DNA of 57,716 nucleotides from Limivivens sp034101475 (lineage in GTDB: Bacteria > Bacillota > Clostridia > Lachnospirales > Lachnospiraceae), in assembly GCA_034101475.1 (NCBI GenBank), contig JAXEJQ010000013.1, positions 1-57,716 on the forward strand, read 5' to 3'. The number at the start of each line of letters is the position of its first letter. The first letter of the stretch is position 1. The notes below the pieces were generated by a model that was given only the letters and a program-made list of their open reading frames with translations, was not told the DNA's origin and searched no databases. Positions 34,078 through 43,383 of this stretch are shown piece by piece. A program made the translations under genes and the position numbers.

Positions 34078-34797
34078 CTATTTCCTTTTTGCTTTTCCCA
34101 GGTAAGCCGCCTTCACCGCTTCATTGGCCGCCAGCTCTGCTCCGGTGCCGGACAATGTAATCCGCCCGGTCTCCATCACATAGCCATGATGAGCCGCGTG
34201 AAGGGCCATATTCGCGTTCTGCTCAACCAGAAGAATCGTCACGCCCTGTTTGTTAATCTCCCGGATAATCTCAAAAACACTCTGCACAATAATGGGTGCC
34301 AGCCCAAGAGAAGGCTCATCCATCATGATAATCTCCGGTCTGCTCATCAAAGCTCTGGCAATGGCAAGCATCTGCTGCTCACCGCCGGAAAGCGTTCCTG
34401 CAAGCTGCCAGTGACGCTCCTTCAGCCGCGGGAACAGTCCATAACACCACTGCAGATCCTTTTCCAGATTATCTTTCCGCATGTAAGCACCGATCTTCAG
34501 ATTCTCCAGGACCGTCAGATCCGGAAAGACCCTGCGCCCCTCCGGAACCAGTGTAATCCCCTGGGATACGATTTTATCTGTGGGCTGCCCGGCGATTTCT
34601 TTGCCATTGAGCAGAATGCTTCCGCTTTTGGGCTTTACCAGTCCCACGATGGAACGCAGCGTGGAGCTTTTTCCGGCCCCGTTGGCGCCGATCAATGTCA
34701 CAATCTCACCCTTGGGTACGGAAAAGCTGATATCCTTTACAGCCTTGATTCCGCCGTAGGTAACATTTAAGTTCTTCACCTCTAAGATATTACTCAT
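34078..34797 (-). CDS. livF: Branched-chain amino acid ABC transporter ATPase LivF
   Basis: 239 aa from the ATG at 34797, with GGGAGG 8 nt upstream; it overlaps the end of livG by 8 nt. Complete ABC ATPase: Walker A GANGAGKSS, Q-loop, signature LSGGEQQMLAIARAL, Walker B IIMMDEPSLGLAP and the family His in LLVEQNANMALHAAHHG. Length and motifs are typical of LivF. Supplies energy for import with LivG. Last gene of the five-gene Liv set. Confidence 0.94.
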   Translation of the reverse strand: MSNILEVKNLNVTYGGIKAVKDISFSVPKGEIVTLIGANGAGKSSTLRSIVGLVKPKSGSILLNGKEIAGQPTDKIVSQGITLVPEGRRVFPDLTVLENLKIGAYMRKDNLEKDLQWCYGLFPRLKERHWQLAGTLSGGEQQMLAIARALMSRPEIIMMDEPSLGLAPIIVQSVFEIIREINKQGVTILLVEQNANMALHAAHHGYVMETGRITLSGTGAELAANEAVKAAYLGKAKRK

Positions 34798-35629
34798 TTG
34801 CGGCACCTCCCAGATATGCTTCGATGACCCGCGGGTTATTCTGAATTTCCTCCGGAACGCCCTCTGCGATGGGTTTTCCGAAATCCAGTACATAGATACG
34901 GTCGGAAATCTCCATAACCAGATCCATGTGGTGCTCAATCATGAAAATCGTCAGTCCGAAATCATCCCGGATCCTTCCGATAAACGCAGTCAGTTCATCC
35001 GTCTCCTGAGGATTCATGCCGGCTGCCGGCTCATCCAGAAGCAGAAGCTTCGGCTCCGTCGCCAGTGCTCTGGCGATCTCCAGGCGGCGCTGCTTCCCGT
35101 AAGGAAGAGCGGTGGAAAGCTCGTCGCGCACATCCTGCAGCCCCAGGATATCCAGAAGCTTTTCAGACTCCTCCCGCATCTTCGCCTCTTCTCTGCCGTT
35201 CAGATGGAAGGTCGCCGTGAACAGATTGCTGGTTCTCCGTAAATGCTTGGCAATCAGGATATTTTCAAAAACAGTCTGACTTTTGAACAGACGGATATTC
35301 TGAAAGGTCCTGGCAATTCCCAGCTGGGTAATCTTATCGGGAGTCGGCGCAATGGATTTCGTATACAGGCCGCCGTTTTCTCCATGATACAGCTTGCGCA
35401 TTTTTCCCTGGGGATGATTTTCAATGATCTTATTTCCTTCAAAATAAACCGCTCCGTTGGTAGGTGCATAAACGCCCGTGATGACATTAAAGGCAGTGGT
35501 CTTTCCCGCGCCGTTGGGCCCGATCAGAGAGACAATCTCTCCCTGATTGACTTCCAGATTCATATTGTCAACCGCGATAACACCGCCGAACTGCATGGTC
35601 ACATTTTCCACTTTCAGTACATTAGTCAT
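34790..35629 (-). CDS. livG: Branched-chain amino acid ABC transporter ATPase LivG
   Basis: 279 aa, slightly longer than usual. Walker A GPNGAGKTT, the LivG-specific insertion with ARTFQNIRLFKSQTVFEN, signature-like LPYGKQRRLEIARAL and Walker B LLLLDEPAAGMNP. Extra residues around KIIENHPQGKMRKLYHGENG enlarge the region after the first strands compared with standard LivG. It overlaps livM by 8 nt at its start and livF at its end, so translation of the three is coupled. Confidence 0.94.
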   Translation of the reverse strand: MTNVLKVENVTMQFGGVIAVDNMNLEVNQGEIVSLIGPNGAGKTTAFNVITGVYAPTNGAVYFEGNKIIENHPQGKMRKLYHGENGGLYTKSIAPTPDKITQLGIARTFQNIRLFKSQTVFENILIAKHLRRTSNLFTATFHLNGREEAKMREESEKLLDILGLQDVRDELSTALPYGKQRRLEIARALATEPKLLLLDEPAAGMNPQETDELTAFIGRIRDDFGLTIFMIEHHMDLVMEISDRIYVLDFGKPIAEGVPEEIQNNPRVIEAYLGGAANE

Positions 35630-36707
35630 TGGAGTTCCCTCCTTTTTCCGCTTTACTTTTCCCGGACTTTCCGGTCAGGAAATTCCAGACACCGGACACA
35701 GACAATTCCTTCGTACCCATAATTCCCTGACGGAAAAACAGAACGATAATCATGATAATAACGGAAAATACGACTTTCCGGAAACCCGCCCGCAAAAACG
35801 GAACATGGAAGCTGCCGATATACGTATCCTTATCCAGGAAACGCAGCCACCACTCGGAGCAGGCAATGAACAGAAAGGCGCTGATGCAGCTTCCGCTGAT
35901 GGAACCGATTCCTCCGATCACGACAATCAGAAGAATCTCATAGGTCATGGCCGATTTAAACATGGATGCCTGGACAGTGGTCTGGTACATGGCCAGCAGA
36001 GCTCCTGAAATCCCTGCAAAGAAGGAGCTGACAACAAAGGCAATCCGCTTGTGATGGGCAAGGTTAATCCCCATGGCCTCCGCCGCGATCTCGTCATCCC
36101 GAATGGCCTTGAAGGCTCTTCCATAGGTGGAATTAATCATCATAACAATCACAGCAATGCAGATTCCGGATACAAGAAACGGAAACAGCACGCTTTTAAA
36201 GGTGGGATAACTTCGAAGCAGATTGGAACCGTTTGTCAGCGGACCAAGCTTATCCCACTGGAATACCGCACGGATAATCTCAGCAAAACCCAGCGTGGCA
36301 ATGGCCAGGTAATCGCTCTTCAGACGCAGCACCGGAAGTCCGATAAAAAATGCAAAGACAGCCGCCACAAGTCCTGCGGCAATCAGCGCCACGGCAACCG
36401 GAACCGTAAACTGGATGATACCTCCGTCAAAATACTGATACACATTGATTCTCTGTTCCACCGGAATCGTCAGAATCGCGTATGTATATGCTCCCAGAAG
36501 CATAAAGCCTGCCTGCCCCAGTGAAAAGAGACCGGTGAAGCCGTTCAGCAGGTTCATGGAAACCGCCACCAGAGCATAGATCGCACCCTTTTTCAGCACG
36601 GTAAAAATCATGGCAGTGGACGGAAGAAACTGCTCCAGAATGAACAGAACTGCCAGAAGCGCCGCAATCAGCACAACATTGATAATCGTTTCTTTTTTCT
36701 TCGTCAT
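35622..36707 (-). CDS. livM: Branched-chain amino acid ABC transporter permease LivM
   Basis: 361 aa with eight to ten hydrophobic helices. Family signatures include MNLLNGFTGLFSLGQAGFML and FKAIRDDEIAAEAMGIN, plus GGIGSISGS near the C-terminus. The tail beyond the last helix is long and lysine-rich (LTGKSGKSKAEKGG). With LivH it makes the membrane channel. Spacing to livH is 12 nt. Confidence 0.93.
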   Translation of the reverse strand: MTKKKETIINVVLIAALLAVLFILEQFLPSTAMIFTVLKKGAIYALVAVSMNLLNGFTGLFSLGQAGFMLLGAYTYAILTIPVEQRINVYQYFDGGIIQFTVPVAVALIAAGLVAAVFAFFIGLPVLRLKSDYLAIATLGFAEIIRAVFQWDKLGPLTNGSNLLRSYPTFKSVLFPFLVSGICIAVIVMMINSTYGRAFKAIRDDEIAAEAMGINLAHHKRIAFVVSSFFAGISGALLAMYQTTVQASMFKSAMTYEILLIVVIGGIGSISGSCISAFLFIACSEWWLRFLDKDTYIGSFHVPFLRAGFRKVVFSVIIMIIVLFFRQGIMGTKELSVSGVWNFLTGKSGKSKAEKGGNSND

Positions 36708-36719
36708 GACACCGCCCCC

Positions 36720-37604
36720 TTATACCTTATCCGTAGCCTTCTCGCCGAACAGACCCGTAGGCTTGGCAATCAGAACAATAATCAGCAGCGCAAAGGTAAA
36801 GGCATCTGAGAAGGTAGTCCAGCCCAGCCCTTTGATGATATTCTCACAGATACCGATAATAAACGCGCCGATCACTGCGCCCGGGATCGAACCGATTCCG
36901 CCGAATACAGCGGCCACAAAGGCTTTCAGGCCGGGCATGGCTCCGGCGGTAGGCGTCACTCCCGTATAGTTCGAGAAAAACAGAAGGCTTCCCACGGCTG
37001 CCAGAAAAGAACCGATAATAAAAGTCATGCTGATTACCGAGTTAATCCTGATACCCATCAGCTGCGATGTCTCAAAGTCCTTGGAAGCCGCACGCATGGC
37101 CATCCCGATTTTCGTATACTTGATCATCATAACCAGGGCCACCACCAGAATAATCGTCAGAAACGGGGTAATCACTGTTACACGTTTTGTGGTAGCTCCA
37201 AATACCGTGATTGTATCACTGATCCACGGAATCGCCGGATACTGCTGTGCCAGACCGCCGGTAATATAAAGAGCCAGATTCTGCAGCAGATAAGAAACAC
37301 CGATGGCCGAAATCATAACGGACATACGCGGTGCCGACCGAAGCGGTTTATAAGCGATACGTTCTACCAGAAAACCTATAACAACTGTAACGACAAGCAC
37401 CAGGGGGATCGCCAGATAAATCGGCATCGCTGTGGCAGCATAGACCATCACAAGGCCTGCAACCATGAAAATATCACCATGCGCAAAATTGATCAGGCGA
37501 AGTATGCCATATACCATGGTATATCCAATGGCAATCAGAGCGTACTGACCGCCTACTGAAATCCCTGCCAGAAAATAGGGCAGGTTCCTGCTAATCCATT
37601 CCAT
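36720..37604 (-). CDS. livH: Branched-chain amino acid ABC transporter permease LivH
   Basis: 294 aa, typical length. Hydrophobic throughout with LivH motifs GGQYALIAIGYTMVYGILRL, INFAHGDIFMVAG and AFVAAVFGGIGSIPGAVIG. Forms the heterodimeric channel with LivM. It lies 143 nt after the binding-protein gene, with a GC-rich stem-loop in the gap. Confidence 0.94.
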   Translation of the reverse strand: MEWISRNLPYFLAGISVGGQYALIAIGYTMVYGILRLINFAHGDIFMVAGLVMVYAATAMPIYLAIPLVLVVTVVIGFLVERIAYKPLRSAPRMSVMISAIGVSYLLQNLALYITGGLAQQYPAIPWISDTITVFGATTKRVTVITPFLTIILVVALVMMIKYTKIGMAMRAASKDFETSQLMGIRINSVISMTFIIGSFLAAVGSLLFFSNYTGVTPTAGAMPGLKAFVAAVFGGIGSIPGAVIGAFIIGICENIIKGLGWTTFSDAFTFALLIIVLIAKPTGLFGEKATDKV

Positions 37605-37656
37605 TGAAGTCCTCCATTCTGTGGAAATACCCGCAGATTCTTTTTACCAACAAGTA

Positions 37657-37685
37657 AGGGCGGGGAGCAATCGCTGTCCCGCCCC
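37657..37685 (-). promoter_or_regulatory. Intercistronic stem-loop between binding protein and livH
   Basis: GGGCGGG and CCCGCCC (37658-37664 and 37678-37684) around a 13-nt loop, without a real T run. Such stems usually slow 3' decay so that binding protein is made in excess over the permeases; this is inference from position. Confidence 0.55.
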
Positions 37686-37747
37686 TGTCTGTACGAATGG
37701 GCCAAATGAGCCTGCATGTTCATTTGACAATACTGCATGAACCGGGA

Positions 37748-38923
37748 TTAGTTGACACCCTGCTCTCCTACAAATTCCCATGCGCCTGTTTCCGTATTTG
37801 CACTCTTCACGTAAGCGGTATCTCTGACTGCGTCTCCGTTTTCAGAGTCAAATACAACTTTACCACATACGCCGTCGTAGGTAACGCCCCAAAGAGCTTC
37901 GTTAACTGCTGCCGGATCGGTGCTGCCCGCTGCCTTCAAAGCTTCCAGTGCTACAAAATATGCATCATAACCCATAGCAGAAACTGCTGCAATGGTATCA
38001 TCGCCGCCGTTATTTGCCTTGGCTGTATCATTGGAGTTAATGTACTCTTTCATACCGGCATCAAAGTCTGCATTACCGCCCTCCTGATAGAAGGTTGTAA
38101 CATAGATATCCACATCCTTGCCTTTCGCTGCATTCAGGATGACGTTGGAATCCCAGGTATCGCCTGCCATCAGCGGTACGGTCAGTCCCTGTGAAGCTGC
38201 CTGTTCAATAATCAAAGCTGCCGCCTCGGTGGAAACCGGTGCAAAGAAAACATCCGCCTCTGCATTTTTCGCTGAAGTGATATAGGATGCGAAATCACTG
38301 TTTCCTTCCGGGAAAGTCTCCGCTACAACTTCGCCGCCCAGCTCTTCAAATGCCTTGGTGAAGTAATAGCCCAGTCCGGTGGAATAGTCATCCCCAAGCT
38401 TGGTCAGAACATAGGCTTTCTTTGCTTCAAAGTTCTCATCTGCAAAGTTTGCGAGAACGGTACCCTGGAACGGATCCAGGAAGCAGATACGGAAATAATG
38501 GGTATTTCCCTGAGTTACCTGAGGATTGGTGCAGGTAACGCCCATAGCCGGAACGCCTGCCTCTTTAAATACATCGGATGCCGCGATGGATACTCCGGAG
38601 CCATAGGAGCCAAGTACGATGGATACTCCGTTGCTCACCAGAGAAGCCGCTGCGGACGGACCTTTATCAGTGGATGATTCGTTATCAACAATGGAAAGCT
38701 CCACATTGTACTCTGTGCCACCGATTTCCACCGTCGGCTGTACACTGTTTGCATACTGGATACCGAGGGTTTCCTGCTTGCCGCCTGCTCCGTTATCTCC
38801 GGAAGCCGGTTCGTAAACACCGATCTTCACAGTCTCTGCTGCAAATGCCTGAACTGCGCTGCCGGCGATCATCGTGGCTGCCATAGCGGCCGTTACCAAA
38901 AGTGATACGATTTTCTTTTTCAT
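37748..38923 (-). CDS. livJ: Branched-chain amino acid ABC transporter substrate-binding protein
   Basis: 391 aa from the ATG at 38923, 9 nt after AGGAGG. Signal peptide MKKKIVSLLVTAAMAATMIA ending AFA-AE with no lipobox. The mature protein is a Peripla_BP_6 fold: KIGVYEPASGDNGAGGKQ, the ligand loop LGSYGSGVSIAASDVFKEA and TTFYQEGGNADFD. It captures Leu/Ile/Val or related amino acids outside the cell. First gene of the Liv operon, behind a TTGAAT-17-TATAAT promoter. Confidence 0.92.
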   Translation of the reverse strand: MKKKIVSLLVTAAMAATMIAGSAVQAFAAETVKIGVYEPASGDNGAGGKQETLGIQYANSVQPTVEIGGTEYNVELSIVDNESSTDKGPSAAASLVSNGVSIVLGSYGSGVSIAASDVFKEAGVPAMGVTCTNPQVTQGNTHYFRICFLDPFQGTVLANFADENFEAKKAYVLTKLGDDYSTGLGYYFTKAFEELGGEVVAETFPEGNSDFASYITSAKNAEADVFFAPVSTEAAALIIEQAASQGLTVPLMAGDTWDSNVILNAAKGKDVDIYVTTFYQEGGNADFDAGMKEYINSNDTAKANNGGDDTIAAVSAMGYDAYFVALEALKAAGSTDPAAVNEALWGVTYDGVCGKVVFDSENGDAVRDTAYVKSANTETGAWEFVGEQGVN

Positions 38924-38992
38924 GTCTCTCATCCTCCTGATTTGTTTTCCGTACAAACACATTTGTCTTTGCCGTGTCATACAATGAAACCA

Positions 38993-39021
38993 ATTATAGC
39001 ACTCTTTTTTCCATGATTCAA
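38993..39021 (-). promoter_or_regulatory. Promoter of the liv operon
   Basis: TTGAAT (complement of 39016-39021) and TATAAT (complement of 38993-38998) with a 17-nt spacer; start expected near 38986, about 60 nt before the binding-protein gene. Confidence 0.8.
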
Positions 39022-39028
39022 GAGAATT

Positions 39029-41356
39029 TTAATATTTTTTTCCTGCCAGAAAAACAGCTGCAGGGCCGTCTGCACCGCCGATGGAAGCCAGGGTGGAAAC
39101 ACTCCTGCCCTCCTCCGACATTCTGCTCCTGCGAAGCTGCAGAAGCTCATGAAGCCGCTCCATGGATGTCCCGTATTCTTTGATGTCCGTCCCGTCCGTC
39201 AGGCATTCCTGAATATCCTCCGTCCGCCGGTAAACGGTCACCATACCCTCCGTCTGATCCGAAGCTCCCCAGGTTCCATCATTCGGAAAGCTCCACCGGA
39301 CTTCCGACAGATTATCCGTCAGAGCCAGCAGCACCGCTGCCGCCCAGTCCATCTGCTCTGCAAATTCCAGCCAGTCCTCCGGGGCTTCCGTAAAGCAAAG
39401 CTTCAGGAAATAGGGCTCCGCATCTGTGCCGAGCTCCATGGTATAGCTTCCCTCCGGAAGCAGCCCGGCATTTTTCATAGCCCCCAGCAGCGCTCCGTCC
39501 GCGACGTGATCCCCCACGTAAGGATTTTTCGCCGCATACAGTGCCTGTTCCTCTTCCCCAAACTCCGGAGCCTGCGCTGAGAGCTCATTCTGGGATTTCT
39601 CTGAGAAAACCACTTTCAGGATCACGGTAATCCGGCTCTGTGCCGCCAGCTCCGGGAACTCCTCCAGCCTTTGCGCGCCGTCTTCCCATTTCTCCGGAAA
39701 GTAGGCATCGTCCAGCTGCCAGACAGCCAGAATCTTCGGCTGATCCGGTGAAAGATCCAGGCTCCCCTCAGCACTGTCCCCTCCCTGCATGCTCCATCTC
39801 ATCCAGTCCAGACCGGCTTCTCCGGAAAGATCTGTAAAATGCTCCGAGGAGATGGTGTACCCGTCTATGGAGATCTCACCCTGCAGGTCCGGATTGTCCG
39901 CCCCGTTCATCTTCAGCCTCACAGATCCGCTGCCTTCCCGGGCGATACCGCCCTCTGCCTTCCTCACGGGCACACTGGTATCCATCCCATCTCCTGCTGA
40001 GAAAAAGCCTCCTTCTTCCACGCCTCCGCTGAAAAAGAGCCTTTCATCACTCAGCTTTCCCCCGATGTAAGTCTGAAGAAGAAATCCGAAGGAACGGGCC
40101 GATTCCGGAGCGTTATAGGTAAATTCCGCATCCACTCCCTCATACTGTTCCGGGGAAAGGGACGGTTCCTGCTCCTTCCACTGCCAGTTTCCCATCTGTG
40201 CTTCGGATGCCATAGCGTTGGTCACACATACCGCCAGGACCAGCAGGCAGAAGCCGGACAGCAGAAATCTTTTCCACAGCGGCGGTTTCTGATAATCCAG
40301 AACCTTCTGAATCCGCTTTTTCGTATCTCCTTCTCCGAAAGCCAGCACCGCCAGCTCCGGGAAACGGCGGTTTATCGCAAAGCTGTAGAGAGCCTTCCCG
40401 TATGCCTTCCGCTCCTCTTCATTCAGACTGCGGGCTACCTTCTCGTCACAGTTCTGCTCCATATCCTTACACATAAAAAGATATGCAGCCCACACCAGAG
40501 GACAGAACCAGTAAATGCACACCAACAGCCAGGCCAGCGGACGTACCAGAAAGTCACCCCTCCTGATGTGACAGCGCTCATGCTCCAGAACCAGCTCCCG
40601 CTGTTTTGCCGGGAGACGGAAAGGAATGTAGATCCTTGGGCGGATCAGACCGAACACGAAGGGACTGCGGATCCGATCACATTCATAGACATTTCCCTCC
40701 AGCCGGACAGCCGCAGCGACCTTTTTCCTGGTTTTCCTCACGGAAAGCACCGCAGCCAGCAGACAGCACAGCACCCCCGCCGTCCAGACCAGAACGGCCA
40801 GGTCATAGACAGCGAAGACTGCCGCCCCCTGGAATTCCCGTCCCAGAAGGACAATACTCCGGCTGTCTGTCTCACCGGAACTCTCCTGTCTGATCTGCAG
40901 AAATCCGCCCATCTCCGTCAGACTCCACCGGTCAGAGAGATGGTCCTGTAAGAAAAGCCCGGAATCCGCCGGATCAGCCATCTCCTTCTCACCGGCTGCT
41001 GCCTGCGCAGTATCAGCTCCTTCGCCGGATCCTCCTGCTCCTGGGGCAAAGACTCCCGTCTGCTCTGTCCCGTTCCTGCCGCTCTGGCCTGTAGCCCCCG
41101 TCACAGCCGGATCCCCGTCTGTTTCTGCCCGAAAAGCCTGAAAGCCGGTGAGCTCCGTCTGGTTAAAAATACTGAAGGGCGTGCTGAGCGCCACAGGGCA
41201 GACCAGCCGGAATGCCACCGCGGCCCACAGCAGACAGGAAAAGACCCCCGGGGCCTTCCGGAGCAGCCCGCGGGCAGCCAGCACCACCAGAATCACACAG
41301 CCCGCCGCCAGGCTCCTGTTCCAGACATCTGCAAAAATTATTTCCAATCCTCTCAT
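39029..41356 (-). CDS. BlaR1/MecR1-like M56 metallopeptidase sensor
   Basis: 775 aa. The N-terminal ~350 residues hold four hydrophobic helices and the M56 zinc-protease motif LEHERCHIRRGDF with the distal Glu-containing CDEKVARSLNEEERKAYG. A last membrane helix (FLLSGFCLLVLAVCVTNAMAS) leads into a ~380-residue outside domain. That domain has no penicillin-binding SxxK/SxN motifs, so the signal is not a beta-lactam. The gene overlaps the BlaI-type repressor by 4 nt. In BlaR1 systems the protease leads to inactivation of the repressor; the same is likely here with a different ligand. Confidence 0.85.
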   Translation of the reverse strand: MRGLEIIFADVWNRSLAAGCVILVVLAARGLLRKAPGVFSCLLWAAVAFRLVCPVALSTPFSIFNQTELTGFQAFRAETDGDPAVTGATGQSGRNGTEQTGVFAPGAGGSGEGADTAQAAAGEKEMADPADSGLFLQDHLSDRWSLTEMGGFLQIRQESSGETDSRSIVLLGREFQGAAVFAVYDLAVLVWTAGVLCCLLAAVLSVRKTRKKVAAAVRLEGNVYECDRIRSPFVFGLIRPRIYIPFRLPAKQRELVLEHERCHIRRGDFLVRPLAWLLVCIYWFCPLVWAAYLFMCKDMEQNCDEKVARSLNEEERKAYGKALYSFAINRRFPELAVLAFGEGDTKKRIQKVLDYQKPPLWKRFLLSGFCLLVLAVCVTNAMASEAQMGNWQWKEQEPSLSPEQYEGVDAEFTYNAPESARSFGFLLQTYIGGKLSDERLFFSGGVEEGGFFSAGDGMDTSVPVRKAEGGIAREGSGSVRLKMNGADNPDLQGEISIDGYTISSEHFTDLSGEAGLDWMRWSMQGGDSAEGSLDLSPDQPKILAVWQLDDAYFPEKWEDGAQRLEEFPELAAQSRITVILKVVFSEKSQNELSAQAPEFGEEEQALYAAKNPYVGDHVADGALLGAMKNAGLLPEGSYTMELGTDAEPYFLKLCFTEAPEDWLEFAEQMDWAAAVLLALTDNLSEVRWSFPNDGTWGASDQTEGMVTVYRRTEDIQECLTDGTDIKEYGTSMERLHELLQLRRSRMSEEGRSVSTLASIGGADGPAAVFLAGKKY

Positions 41357-41721
41357 CCTTCCCCCTCCTCGTGTTCATCGATCAGACGTCTGATCTGCTC
41401 CGCCTCCTTCCTGGAAATGGTCTTCCCTCCCAAAAAAGCATTCAGAAACAGCGGCAGAGAGCCATCAAATGTTCTCTCCACAAAATAATCGGTTTCCTGC
41501 GCCTGCACCTGATCCCTGGGTATCAGAACCCGTACAGTGGCATCCACATTCTCAATATATCCCTTCTCTGATAATTTCTTAATCACGGTGTAGGTGGTGG
41601 ATTTTTTCCAGCCAAGCTTTTCCCTGCAAAGCTTCACCAATTCACCGGAGCTGACTGGCGCTGCCTCCCAGACAATCAGCATAAAGCGGTAGTCACTGTC
41701 GCATAACTTCAGGTATTCCAT
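41353..41721 (-). CDS. BlaI/MecI/CopY-family repressor
   Basis: 122 aa, family-typical length. A winged-helix domain (MLIVWEAAPVSSGELVKLC, WKKSTTYTVIKKLSEKGYI) is followed by a dimerisation tail with the conserved linker in FLGGKTISRKEAEQI. It should bind the twin operators just upstream of its own start and be inactivated via the M56 sensor encoded next. No beta-lactamase or penicillin-binding protein gene is nearby. Confidence 0.88.
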   Translation of the reverse strand: MEYLKLCDSDYRFMLIVWEAAPVSSGELVKLCREKLGWKKSTTYTVIKKLSEKGYIENVDATVRVLIPRDQVQAQETDYFVERTFDGSLPLFLNAFLGGKTISRKEAEQIRRLIDEHEEGEG

Positions 41722-41757
41722 CTGTTTTCCTCCTTTGTAAAAATGCCGGCATAAAAA

Positions 41758-41809
41758 GAGTCGATAATTATAGACTCCCCTTTAATCAGAGTCTACAACA
41801 ATCGACCTC
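41758..41809 (-). promoter_or_regulatory. Promoter with twin BlaI-type operators
   Basis: Two related sites: GAGTCGATAATTATAGACTC (41758-41777) and, on the other strand, GAGGTCGATTGTTGTAGACTC-like sequence (41789-41809; key halves GTCGA and TAGAC). The minus-strand -10 TATAAT lies inside the first site, so repressor binding would block RNA polymerase. Confidence 0.7.
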
Positions 41810-41881
41810 TTTTTGCAAGTACCACATTCTTAAAAAAGTCTTAACCGTTCAGAACCATCCTCCAAAATGCTTCGCATTTCC

Positions 41882-42499
41882 TCAGTATGGCGTACCGCCA
41901 TCAAAACAGAATGGCAGAACCTGCTGCTCATACTCTGCCGATTTTTTCAGATTCTCCGGTTCTTTTTTCAGAAGCTCCGCCGTGGGGCCATTCTCCAGAA
42001 GCCACCTTTTTCCTTCCTCCTCCGAAAAGATCAGCGGCATCCGGTCATGTACACGCCTGACAGAAGCATTGGCCTTCGTGGTCAGAATCACGAACCGTTT
42101 CCCTTCCGGAAACCACTGATAAAATCCGGCCATATACAGGACTGCCCCATTTTCTCCCTCAAAAGTAATTTTGTTTTTTCCCCGGTCCCATTCATAAAAC
42201 CCGGCTGCCGGAACCAGACAACGCCGATATGTCATGTCTTCCCGAAACCATCCTTTTTCCAGAATGCTTTCACAGCGGACATTAAAAAGAATCCCTCTGT
42301 TCTTCGAGGCCGGAAAGCTCCAGCGCATTTTTTCCCAGTCAATCTGCCCGTTTTCACAGAGCAGCACCCATGCTTCTTCATTTGGATGAATATCCCCTGC
42401 CTGCGCACAGGGAGAATTCTCCTTCTCCCGGGTCTCCGGTCCGGCCCACGCTTCTGCCCGGCGAAAGGCGGCTTCGTCTAGAAAATATCTGCTGCACAT
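41882..42499 (-). CDS. SRAP-domain protein (YedK/HMCES-like)
   Basis: 205 aa beginning MCSRY, so Cys2 becomes the N-terminal nucleophile after Met removal. Other conserved SRAP residues are seen: Asn in FNVRCES, Glu in CLVPAAGFYEWDRG and His in VHDRMPLIF. These proteins crosslink abasic sites in single-stranded DNA to protect them. It overlaps the upstream phosphoesterase gene by 22 nt, so both are one transcript. Length matches the family. Confidence 0.92.
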   Translation of the reverse strand: MCSRYFLDEAAFRRAEAWAGPETREKENSPCAQAGDIHPNEEAWVLLCENGQIDWEKMRWSFPASKNRGILFNVRCESILEKGWFREDMTYRRCLVPAAGFYEWDRGKNKITFEGENGAVLYMAGFYQWFPEGKRFVILTTKANASVRRVHDRMPLIFSEEEGKRWLLENGPTAELLKKEPENLKKSAEYEQQVLPFCFDGGTPY

Positions 42500-43116
42500 G
42501 TTTCTTCATTCCTTCTCTTCCGGTCATTTTCAATCCATTCATCCAGAGTCAGAGGCTCATAATCCGAATATCCGCAGAAGCAGTTGATCAAATTACACGG
42601 AATCGGCCTTTTCACACCGTCAAATCCCGTGCGGAGGGTTTCACCGGTAATCTGCCGGAACTGCTCCAGGAGCCTCTGATCCAGCGTATCGTGAACGTGG
42701 CCGTAAAGCATATAAGTCTTTGGATTTCCATTCTCATCCAGCTGATACTGCCCGTTGTAGCACATAATGGGATAGTGACACAAAATAACCTTCCGTTTCC
42801 GGTCATGCAGCTCCTCATAGGGCCTGATCCATTCAAACCTGGAGGCATCATACGCCTTGTTTTTCAGAAACCGGTCATGATTCCCCTGAATCAGAAAAAG
42901 CCTCCCGTGAAGCCTGGAAAGCAGCTCATTGGTCTCCTCCGCCTTCCCCCAGGAAAGATCTCCCAGAATCACCACTTCATCGTTCTTCCGTACCTTCTGA
43001 TTCCATTTTGCCAGCATGTACTCATTCATTTCTTTCCAGTCTGCAAAGCCCCTGTGATCCATTTTCCCGTTCAGAGCCTCGTGAAAGAAATGCGGATCCG
43101 CAATATAATAACGCAT
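42478..43116 (-). CDS. Calcineurin-like metallophosphoesterase
   Basis: 212 aa. Metal-binding motifs in order: IADPHFFHEA (DxH), VILGDLSWG (GD), IQGNHDRFL (GNHD), LCHYPIM (H) and YGHVHDTLD (GHxH). The family splits phosphoesters with two metals. Cytoplasmic. Its overlap with the SRAP gene suggests a nucleic-acid role, but the substrate is not known. Confidence 0.9.
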   Translation of the reverse strand: MRYYIADPHFFHEALNGKMDHRGFADWKEMNEYMLAKWNQKVRKNDEVVILGDLSWGKAEETNELLSRLHGRLFLIQGNHDRFLKNKAYDASRFEWIRPYEELHDRKRKVILCHYPIMCYNGQYQLDENGNPKTYMLYGHVHDTLDQRLLEQFRQITGETLRTGFDGVKRPIPCNLINCFCGYSDYEPLTLDEWIENDRKRRNEETCAADIF

Positions 43117-43147
43117 AGGTTCCTCCCCCTGTTTTTCTGCCAGAATA

Positions 43148-43176
43148 ATTGTAAGTCAGCCGGATCGGAAAATCAA
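43148..43176 (-). promoter_or_regulatory. Promoter of the phosphoesterase-SRAP operon
   Basis: TTGATT (complement of 43171-43176), 17-nt spacer, TACAAT (complement of 43148-43153), about 30 nt before the start codon. Confidence 0.65.
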
Positions 43177-43238
43177 TCCCCGGTTTTCCGCCCTGTCTGC
43201 GAACCGCAGCGTTTCTCTGCCTCTGTCAGAAAAAAAGC

Positions 43239-43267
43239 GTGACATTTTCCCATAACTCATTCATAAT
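43239..43267 (+). promoter_or_regulatory. Possible promoter of the acidic protein gene
   Basis: GTGACA (43239-43244), 17-nt spacer, CATAAT (43262-43267). It is followed at 43272-43312 by a diverged family A repeat with the hairpin GGGCACG / CGTGCC, so the leader would carry that hairpin. Confidence 0.45.
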
Positions 43268-43383
43268 AAAGGTGAGCCATGGACAAACGGGCACGAAAAT
43301 ACGTGCCTGCGGATTTTTTATGTCAATGGTGCCCGCAGACCTGAGCAGGCAGCCATCACCACAAACCAAAGGAGGAGATACCC

